From: Adiantum capillus-veneris
Lineage: Eukaryota; Streptophyta; Polypodiopsida; Polypodiales; Pteridaceae
Direction of reading: 5' to 3'
DNA: 64,000 bases
Assembly: GCA_014529385.2 (NCBI GenBank)
Contig: CM043954.1
Span: 8,943,306-9,007,305, forward strand
Shown: positions 55,011 through 64,000 of the stretch, piece by piece
Layout: each line of letters begins with the position of its first letter
Position numbering within the stretch: position 1 is the stretch's first letter
The notes under the pieces: generated by a model
Seen by the model: the letters and a program-made list of their open reading frames with translations, nothing else
Told to the model about the DNA's origin: nothing
Database searches by the model: none
Position numbers and translations under genes: made by a program

Positions 55011-57030
55011 AAGAGAGTACCGATGGTAAAGACGGAGAAGCTCGTAGAATCTACAACACAAGTCTCATAGGAAAAGCAACGAAGTTTCATATAGAAGATT
55101 CCACAAAAGAAGAAGGTGCACAACAAGGGCGGGGGCGGGGAAGGATCAAAGAAGCGGCCAAAGATGTTGTGTGTCACCGACCGCAGAGTGTTCAGGGACA
55201 AGGAGAAAGAGGTTGAAGAGCATGCTTTCAAGGAATGGGTGCAGAAGAATAATTTGGTATGCTTTAACATGCAGAATTTTACGGAGACATGTTCAACACC
55301 AGATGGCAGCCCTGGCAGTGATATATGGTGTCCTGCTGTGGATCCCCAACTAGGTATTTCCTTCAACATGGGTGAAAGTGTCTTTTTTGATGATCCTGAG
55401 AGAAACTCTTCTATCTAGGGAGCCTGGAAGCGTGAGCAAGAAAAGAGGCATATGTTGGTCACACAATTAATAGCCGCAGAAGAAGACACTAAGGCAAAGC
55501 AGAAAGAACAAGTAGGTAAGAAAAGGGGTGAAGAGAAGCCTTCAGTGAGACAGAGCCGCATATATCTTACACTGATCTCAAAACACATGAGTCCCTTCAC
55601 ACCCCATGGTCAGTGTTTTGTAGATCAGTAGTGGAGGATGACCTTGTGTGCTTCAATTTTGCCGCATTTAGAGAAATTTATGAAGCCGATGATGAGGAGG
55701 GCATGCCAGATTCCTGGAGCACGACTCCGCGCCTCTGGCATACATGCAAGGATTGGGAGGACTTTTTAACTAAGGAGCATGTTTATGTGGAGCCGAAAAG
55801 ACCCCTTCACTCAGTTATTTCAAGCATTGCGGGTAAGCTGGGGCTACTGGCCGATATTGAGGAGCATAGAGTTGAAAATTTAGAATCTGAATGCATCTTG
55901 GCATCCCCTCGAGAGAAAAGGGGGCCCGAAGAGCTAAACCTGATTGTGGACGAACAAGAGCCCACAAAGGATGAGGAGCTAAAACTAGATGCTCAATTTC
56001 AATAGGAAAAGGAAGCCACAATCATTAAAGAATTGAACAAGCAGCATGTACAGATGGTTGTAGGTGTTGAGCAGCAGGAGAAACGGGTGGTTGTGGTTGT
56101 GTATGCACTGCAGCATACAAGAGAGCATTTAGATGTTACTCCACTGAGATCATTGCTTCAAAAAATAGCAAAACAGCCTGTTCATAAAGAGGAAAATGAG
56201 GTGACAGAAGGTTCTCAAACGGCCTTAAAACAACCTGTTCATAAGGAGGCAGATGAGGTAATGGAAGGTGCTCAAGTGGCCTTAAAATTCCTTCAAGAGA
56301 AAGGGGGTAAGGCCACTGCAAAAGAGATGTGTGATGCGATGTTCTCAATAGTTACATCAATGTTTCAATCTAATCAGGGGCTGAAGTAGCGGCTCGATAA
56401 GCAGTTATTTCATAATGAGGGGCTGAAGCAATGGCTCAATGTGCACTTATCTAATAATGAGGGGCTGCAGCAGTGGTTCAATGAGCAATCATCTGATACT
56501 AATAACACATTGCAAGGCATTAATAGATCTATAAAAGAATTGCATGGTGTGGTGTCGATGATTGCATAGAGATCGTCCAGATCAAGCCTTTGGAGTGTGT
56601 TTGAAAGATTAACTCCAGGTGCAAGGGTGGTTCATCCAATCACCAACAAAGTGCTCCCTTATCAGTCAGATTCTCATGGTCAGCTGGAGAGAGTTGGCCA
56701 ATTGTACAGTCAGCCAAAGTTTTATGGGAAACAGATGTGTGTGTATATGAAGCCCAACTTTGCTAAGATTCACATACTTGCGAAGGTAGTGCAGAATGGA
56801 AGTGAAATTGATGAGACAACAAGTCCATAAGTTGATAAGGTCAAGACCACGATGGTGGATGAAGATGTTGACCAACCCTTCCACACCATTGCCATCGCAG
56901 AGGTCACTGGAAGTCTAAATCTTTGTGCAGTTGCTTCAGAGTACTGTCACCCCAATGTCTTGAGCAACACACCATCCTCTAAGCTCTTGTACAAGTTAGT
57001 CAACTAGAGAGGGGTATTAGTGCTACCATG
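55011..57030 (+). pseudogene. Unknown-family protein, broken copy in left arm
   Basis: I do not recognise it. Frames 55116-55418, 55613-56005, 56033-56389 and 56597-56830 follow one another with stops and shifts. They give a protein of about 600 residues: a charged N-terminus, two similar LVCFN[FM] units (NNLVCFNMQNFTETCSTPDG and DDLVCFNFAAFREIYEADDE, each followed by a W-containing segment), an acidic Glu-rich region, two copies of QPVHKEE/ADEV, three tandem 14-residue repeats at 56371-56496, then a final domain (SVFERLTPGARVVHPITNKV). The duplicated LVCFN unit suggests a repeated nucleic-acid- or peptide-binding module. The homologous copy on the opposite strand is at 62110-64000. Confidence 0.5.
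56371..56496 (+). repeat. Three 42-bp coding repeats (14-residue units)
   Basis: Units begin AATSAGGGGCTGMAG and encode variants of NEGLKQWLDKQLSH. The first unit has TAG in place of the expected Gln codon. The right arm has related repeats at about 62690-62820, with one unit expanded by a codon. Confidence 0.8.
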
Positions 57031-57470
57031 ACTTATTACAATGTGAGTTTAGACTTGATTCAAGGTGGTGCTATTATATCACCTTCTTTTATGGAGTTAC
57101 ATGAGCCTAAAAAGCTAATAAGTAGGGTGCTTCACTTTTGTGGTCCTCTTGTGGCTGTGATAAAATTACACAAGGAGGATCGTGTATGGCTTCTTGATAT
57201 ATAGTCCTTGTGCCTAAGAGTCTTTACTCTCTCTTCTTAATCAAGAATGTCTCTCTCTAACTACACAAGGTGGGTGGGTCTTGTATGGCTTCTTGACATA
57301 TAGTATAGTCCTTCTTCTTAATCGAGAACATCTCTCTAATTGACCCTTATTTGAATGTTGATGATATCAAGGGATTGGTAACATCATTGGTATAGTTAGC
57401 CTTTTTGTGGGCTAAGGTCCACGAATATGGTCTGCATTTCCATGCTTTCAGAGATCTCCACAGAGCTATA

Positions 57471-57568
57471 TATATATATATGTATATATATACATATGTA
57501 TACACACACACATGTATATATATATAATACATGTATGTATGTACATACACACACACACACACACACAT
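57471..57568. repeat. Mixed (TA)n/(CA)n microsatellite
   Basis: Alternating TATATA, TACATA and ACACAC runs; counterpart of the longer array at 61605-61753. Confidence 0.9.
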
Positions 57569-57856
57569 GTAGGTATGTATATAGGAGTCACGAATATGAA
57601 TTTATAGTACCTTGAGTAGGAGATCTCCTTTGATAGAGTTATTGACTTTGAACTCCCCTGCAATTTGCGTCACGACGACTTGTTTGATCTTGGCAAAGCT
57701 GACAGTTAAGAACTAGATTTGATATTTATGGTCCATGAAGTAAATTTCTCATCTCTCTTGATTTAAAGCTTAGATTTTGATGCCGCTTGACCTTAGGCGT
57801 TTCATAAAGCATGGCCTAGCTGTTATTGATTTCACATCATATCATGTAGAGGGCAT

Positions 57857-57876
57857 CAAGGAATCACGATTCCTTG
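57857..57876. repeat. Palindromic motif CAAGGAATCACGATTCCTTG
   Basis: One of six related near-palindromes of the form AAGGAATCnnGATTCCTT in this region. Others are at 58133-58152, 60056-60074, 60321-60338, 61049-61070 and 61297-61318. Confidence 0.75.
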
Positions 57877-58439
57877 TCTATCTCTTGAGGTAGCAGGCTA
57901 ATTATATGTATGCATTGTATATAGCATGTATAGTGCAGTGAGTATGCTTTGGTGCAAATTGAAACTCAAAATAAGCTAGATATGGTCATTTTTTGAACTG
58001 AAGCACTGTGAATTCATTAGAGTTGAGTTTAAGTGGACTTTTTTGTTTCTTTGAGCTCTTGTCATTCCCAAGGCCTTTCATATGTATTAGGCAACACTCC
58101 CGTCAAGTTTTCATGTGTATGTATGTGCATGACAAGGAATCACAATTTCTTGTCCTACTCATGATGTGGTAGTTTGAATCCATGTATATGTAAAGCATGT
58201 TATGATGATGTCGATGAGTAGGGTATGGTGCAAAATGAATTAGGCGTGGGTATAGAGCCCCACCCTTGGTTTATGTGCTTGTATAAGAATTATTCCATGT
58301 GAGTAGATAACTTTTTCAAGGTGGGGACTCACCCATCTTCCTGTCCCTAGTGCAGTGTCGACTCTCCTCTTCTCTCTCTTTCTCTCTCTTTTCAGTGACT
58401 GTAAATGGTTTGCTCATAACTCCTTGAAAGAAATAGCCA

Positions 58440-58625
58440 GATGCTCCTTATTTTCTGCTTCTGTCTTGAAAAATAGAAGAATATTATCAAAGAAAACTCC
58501 TATAAACTGTGAATGAGATCAAAATAGTTGTCCATGATTCGATTGAATGTTAAACCAAAAGGCATAAGATACTCATGTAACCAAAAATGGTTCGGCAAGT
58601 TGTCGTAGGGATATCGTGGGAGATA
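58440..58625 (-). pseudogene. Ty3/gypsy RT fragment
   Basis: The minus strand reads EYLMPFGLTFNRIMD and, after a shift, GVFFDNILLFF followed by KEHLAISFKELL-like sequence: the FGL and [FY]-x-DD region of gypsy RT with the second Asp changed to Asn. About 60 codons remain. Confidence 0.65.
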
Positions 58626-59867
58626 ATTCTAAGCTGATCAGAACCATTCTTGAGATATCCCAGTCAAGTCATGCATGTCCCGTGCGAGGGCTCACAAGGG
58701 TGCCAGGCTGAGTCCTAGGCTGTCCTAAACCATAGAAGTAAAACACAGATTGTCCACGTGCAGATAGGGTTAGATGCACACATGACAAAAACAGAGAACT
58801 ATGATTACAAAAAACTAAATCCATAGCTTACAACCTTCCAAGCCAACTAGACAAGCAAGAAGACAACCAAGAAGCAAGCCAAGTACAAAGAAAAATCAAA
58901 TCAAAGTGATGGGAGACAAAACATCGATATGGAGATTGGTCAACACCCAACAAACGGCACAATAATGAAGATTTGGATGCCAAAGGAGAAAGTATGCCAA
59001 ATGACCACCAATGGAAGCAAAACCTTTGTATAGATACAAGGAGAGAGTTTGGAGTCCAAAGCTTACAAAGAGTGGATTGTACCACAAGACCTCATCAGAG
59101 CTCAAGGATACTACAAAGGGGAAACACAATTATGGCTTCCAAAGGAATCACAACATTCTCCAAGAAACCCTCTCCAAAGGACTTAGGCCAACTAGCAAAG
59201 GAACAACCAACATGACAAATGTGTCTACCAAAGGCCATGAACTGTCTCAAGATGAAAGATACATCAAATGAGGACACATGTCCAAACCCTACAAACACTG
59301 ACATGGCTACACAAAGAGCTATCATGCAACAAAAAGGTAAATGGGTACCAAAGGAGATGCAAAGCACCCTACAGGCTCCAATGGTTCACAAGAAGGCACT
59401 TCAAGCAGCACCATCTACCTCTCAAGAAGAAAATGCCATCCCACAAGAACCGGTACTTCAAGACGCACAAAAGGAGGAGGAGCCAACAACGACACAACCA
59501 CACAACCAACCACACAAGAAGAGGCATCTCCCAACCAACTCCAAATAAATCAACATGCCCCAACAACTCAAGGCAAATTAAAGCAAAATCTTGCTACACA
59601 AGTTCGGCTGCTTGCTTTCAATCTATTCAAGTTCAACCGTATACCGCTCCAAGAAGGAAGAGTTCGGAGATTCTAAGCCTCACCAGCACATGCCCTTGGA
59701 CCATATTTCTCCAAGACCCTCTTTACTTGCATAGTAAAGTTCTTACCCATGCATTATACTTCACGCATAATAGGGCCACATTATAGGGCCTTGCATAGTC
59801 ACTGGTTTAATACCCATGCACAGACGTGTAAGCTAACATCTATTGAGCCCCATGACTTAGCACAGGT

Positions 59868-59888
59868 GGGGGGGGGGGGGGGGGGGGG
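59868..59888. repeat. Poly-G tract, 21 bp
   Basis: Uninterrupted G run in the arm spacer. Confidence 0.9.
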
Positions 59889-61606
59889 ATCCTAAAAGAA
59901 AGAAAAGCAGAAATCTGTCCAACGAGAAATCCTAAGCCTAAAAGCATGCATATCATAGCCAATATGCACATAATTTGCAACCACTCATGCCAAACATAGT
60001 CTATAGGTTGTACAGAACACACTAGTCACTTCAGAACATGTCACTATGTATTAGTTAAGGAATCACGGTTCCTTATTAGTCAACGTACTATATCATTATA
60101 ACATTAGGGCTTTGTTGGCCACATTAAGACCAAGTATAGCCATGCTTTGGCCTAGAATAAACTTCAAAAACATGGTCAAAACAAGGTTTTAGCACAAGTC
60201 AGAGTTGCCAACTCCAGGATTGGTCATACACAGAGAAAATGAGCTTCATCCTTTCAAATGGCCTTTACATATATTGTAGAATATGTGAGGATCATCAAAC
60301 TGTATCATCATGCACAGGTTAAGGAATCGTGATTCCTTAGCTTTGAATACACAAAGGAAACCTGATGCTTTGGCTACCTTACTTGCACTCTAAGGAGCAT
60401 GTGTGGAAGCTTTGAGTACAAGAGAACCTCAAATGAAGCCCAAAGTAAGCCTAAAAGTGTGGCTACAAGCTCTTCCACACTGCTAACTACTTCAAATGAA
60501 TGCACACAGTTGCAAATTGGCATGGATACACCTCAAACAACACTAACATGTGGCTATTAGGGTGGGGATGCTAACCACTAACTTACAGGTGCCGGTACAA
60601 GTCAACAACACTCTGAAATGGGCTAAATCGAGCTTAATCTCTTCAAAACGGCAAAGGTGCTTCAATATGACCTTATGGGTCCATTAAGGATCACATAAAT
60701 GCCTATGGATGGCTGTCAATTTTTCACAAGCTATATCAAGATCATCCATGGTCTGAAATATGTTGTACAAGTGTCATTGCCTTCATCTCAGACTATTCTA
60801 GCCACCTGAAAGTTCTCACAGCTTTCGCACATCATCGGGAGATTGGCGGGGACCATCAATTATACTCATAAATCCATCTTAGCATCCACTACAACCAGGA
60901 GAGACCAAACATCACAAAAAGAATTAACAAGAGTAATCAGTTGATAACTACATGCGTCTAGCATCCTTTTGCACCATACCCTACTCATCGACATCATCAT
61001 AACATGCTTTACATATACATGGATTCAAACTACCACATCATGAGTATGACAAGAAATCGTGATTCCTTGTTATGCACATAACTTGATGAGACTGTTGCCT
61101 AATACATATGAAAGGACTTGGGAATGCTAAGAGCTCAAAGAAACAAAAAAGTTCAAACTCAACTCTAATGAATTTACAGTGCTTCAGTTCAAAAAATGAC
61201 CATATCTAGCTTATTTTGAGTTGCACTTTGCACCAAAGCATACTCACTGCACTATACAATGCATACATATAATTAACCTGCTATCTCAAGAGATAGACAA
61301 GGAATCGCCATTCCTTGTTGCCCTCTACATGATATGATGTAAAATCAATAACAGCTAGGCCATGCTTTATAAAACCCCTAGGGTCAAGCGGCATCAAAAT
61401 CTAAGCTTTAAATCAAGAAATATGAGCAATTTACTTCATGGACCATAAATATCAAATTTAGTTCTTAACTGTCAGCTTCGCCAAGATCAAACAGGTCATC
61501 ATGACGCAAATTGCAGGGGAGTGCAAAGTCGACAACTCTATCAAAGAAGATCTCCTACTCAAGGTACTATAAATTCATATTTGTGACTCCTATATACATA
61601 TCTACA

Positions 61607-61754
<148 letters not shown>

Positions 61755-62109
61755 CTCTATGGAGCTCTCTGAAAGCATGCACATGCGGACCATATCTGTG
61801 GACCTTAGTCCACAAAAAGACTAACTATACCAATGATGTTACCAATCCCTTGATATCATCAACATTTAGATAAGGGTCAATTAGAGAGACGTTCTCGATT
61901 AAGAAGAGAGAATAAAGACTTTTAGGCACAAGGAGTATTATATGTCAAGAAGCCATACAAGACCCACCTTGTGTATATATCAAGAATCCATACACGACCC
62001 TCCTTGTGTAATTTTCTCACAGCCACAAGAAGACCAGAGAAGTGAAACACCCTACTTATTAGATTTTTAGGCTCATGTAACTCCATAAAAGAAGGTGATA
62101 TAATAGCAG

Positions 62110-64000
62110 CACCTTAAATCGAGTCTAAACTCACATTGTAATAAGTCATGGCAACACTAATCCCCCTCTCTAGTTGGACAAACTTGTACAAGACCTTAGA
62201 GGATGGTGTGTTGCTCAAGACATTGGGGTGAGAATACTCTGAAGAAACTACATAAAGATTCAGACTTCGAGTGACCTCTGCGATGGCAATGGTGTGGAAG
62301 GGTTGGTTGACATCTTCATCCACCGTTGTGGTCTTGACCTTACCGACTTCTGGACTTGTTGTCTCATCATCTTCACTTCCATTCTACACTACCTTCGCAA
62401 GTATGTGAATCTCAGCAAATTTGGGCTTCATATGCAGACGCATCTGTTTCCCATACAACTTCAGCTGACTGCACAATTTGGCCAAGTCTCTTCAGCTGAC
62501 CATGAGCATTTGACTGATAAGGGAGCACTTTGTTGGTGATTGTATGAACCACCCTTGCACCTGGAGTTAACCTTTCAAACACACTCCAAAATCTTGATCT
62601 AGACAATCTCTCTGCAATCATCGACACACACCATGCAATTCTGTTATAGATTTATTAATGCCTTTCAGTGTGCTATTAGTATCAGATGTCTGCTCATCAA
62701 ACCACTGCTGCATCCCCTCATTATCAGATAACTGCTCATCCAGCCCCCGCTGCTTCAGCCCCTCATTATGAGATAACTGCTTATCAAGCCGCTGCTTCAG
62801 CCCCTCATTAGATTGAAACATTGTTGTAACTATGGAGCACATTGCAGCACACATCTCTTTCGCAGTGTCCTTACCCCCTTTCTCTTGAAGGAATTTTAAG
62901 GCCACTTAAGCACCTTCCATCACCTCATCTACCTCCTTATGAACAGGTTGTTTTAAGGCCGCTAGCTTGAGAACCTTCTGTCACCTCATCTGTCTCTTAA
63001 TGAACTGGCTATTTCTCTATCTTTTGAAGCAATGACCTCGGTGGAGTAACATCTAAACGCTCTTCCTTTGCATGCTGCAGTGCATCCACACCCACAACCA
63101 CCTGTTTCTCCTGCTGCTCAGCACGTACATCCATCTATACCCGTTGCTCGTTCAATTCTTTAATGATTGTCGCTTCCTTTTCCTGTTGAAATTGAGCATC
63201 TGGCTGTAGCTCCTCATCCTTCGTGGGCTCTTGTTCGTCCACAATCAGGTTTAGCTCTTCGGGCCCCCTTTTCTCTCGAGGGGATGCCAAGATCCATTCA
63301 CATTCTCAATTTTCAACTCTATGCTCCTTCTCAATATCAGCCAGTGGCCCTAGCTTACCGACAATGCTTGAAATAACTGAGTGAAGGGGTCTTTTCGGCT
63401 CCACATAAACATGCTCCTTAGCTAAAAAGTCCTCCCAATCCTTGCATGCACGCTAGACGCTCGGAGTCATGCTCCAGGAATCTGTCATGCCCTACTCATC
63501 ATCGGCTTCATAAATTTCTCTAAATGTGGCAAAATTGAAGCACACAAGGTCGTCCTCCACTGTTGATCTGTAGAACACTGACCATAGGGTGCGAAGGGAC
63601 TCACCTGTTCTGGGGTCCGTGTAAGACATGTGCGTCTCTGTTTTTACTGAAGGCTTCTCTTCACCCCTTTTCTTACCTGCTTGTTCTTTCTGCTTCGCCT
63701 TAGCGTCTTCTTCTTTGGCAATTAATTGTGTGACCAACATACACCTCTTTTCTTGCTCATACTTCCAGGCTCCCCAAACAGAAGCGTTTCTCTTAGGATT
63801 ATCAAAAAAGACACTTTCACCCATGTTGAAGGAAATACCTGGTTGGGGATCCATAGCAGGCTACCATACATCACTGCCAGGGCTGCCATCTGGTGTTAAA
63901 CATGTCTCGATAAAAGTCTGCATGTTAAAGCATACCAAATTCCCCTTCTGCACCCATTCCTCTAAAGCATCTCTTCAACCTCTTTCTCCTTATCCCCGAA
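62110..64000 (-). pseudogene. Unknown-family protein, broken copy in right arm
   Basis: Homologue of the left-arm gene, read on the minus strand. Frame 63492-63854 is 120 codons long and joins the two LVCFN-type units that are split in the left arm (GISFNMGESVFFDN ... VEDDLVCFNFATFREIYEADDE). Frames 62618-62905 (14-residue repeats GLKQRLDKQLSHN), 62412-62627 (SVFERLTPGARVVHTITNKV) and 62114-62323 follow. Stops and shifts fall at different places from those in the left arm, so both copies have decayed independently. The two genes are convergent. The N-terminal part continues past the window. Confidence 0.5.

Larger units (their letters stand above)
55190..58234 (+). repeat. Large inverted duplication, left arm (about 3.05 kb)
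   Basis: This arm matches 60967-64000 in reverse over its whole length. It includes the unknown gene, the TA/CA microsatellite zone (57471-57568 against 61605-61753) and two palindromic AAGGAATC motifs. Its inner edge is GAGTAGGGTATGGTGCAAAA at 58215-58234. The outer edge cannot be fixed because the other arm runs off the window. Confidence 0.88.
58235..60966. other. Spacer between the inverted arms
   Basis: About 2.7 kb holding a decayed RT fragment at its left end, an unrecognised + frame 59219-59548 (109 codons, Thr/Gln/Pro-rich), a poly-G tract and two of the AAGGAATC palindromes. No conserved gene is supported. Confidence 0.5.

Overview
The window is nuclear DNA from a land plant with a large, repeat-rich genome. 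The evidence is a set of Ty3/gypsy and Ty1/copia retrotransposons primed by plant-type initiator tRNA sites, a CACTA (En/Spm) DNA transposon with plant-specific transposase families, a broken psaD gene (photosystem I), a PPR-like fragment, and many GA/CT, TA and G/C simple repeats. I cannot name the species. A fern or other plant with a large genome would fit, but no diagnostic marker is visible. I find no rRNA, tRNA, CRISPR array or intact conventional host gene.

Layout. 0-3.7 kb: 3' part of an LTR element on the + strand, with a decayed coiled-coil ORF leading into a polypurine tract and a 482-bp LTR. 4.1-7.1 kb: truncated gypsy element on the - strand (gag, protease, start of RT, Met-tRNA primer site). 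9.1-25.9 kb: a probable long gypsy element on the - strand (gypsy-2) with LTR-like repeats at both ends and an extra ORF after pol. It is interrupted by a complete 4.6-kb CACTA element (13549-18122, TTT target duplication) and by a 1-kb inverted-repeat element inside pol (19372-20395). 26-27.6 kb: second, divergent copy of the coiled-coil ORF. 28-33 kb: GC-rich repeats, PPR-like and psaD pseudogene fragments, an unrecognised intact 137-aa ORF, copia RT debris. 33.7-36.6 kb: an LTR with primer site but no recognisable gag-pol. 36.6-37.0 kb: MITE. 38.3-43.8 kb: nearly complete copia element on the - strand with two LTRs. 45.2-46.9 kb: DUF4283/zinc-knuckle gene remnant carrying a 216-bp Mutator-like MITE. 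48.9-52.9 kb: gypsy element on the + strand (gypsy-3) in which protease and the first part of RT have been inverted in place. 55.2-64.0 kb: a ~3-kb inverted duplication with a 2.7-kb spacer, each arm holding a broken copy of the same unknown gene.

No set of genes works together as a host pathway; the window is a record of nested transposition and decay. The observations most worth a second look are a heavy-metal-associated (HIPP-like) gene fragment with a CaaX end carried inside the CACTA element, the clean internal inversion in gypsy-3, the large inverted duplication with its recurring AAGGAATC/GATTCCTT palindrome, the extra-ORF family next to LTR ends, and the psaD pseudogene.
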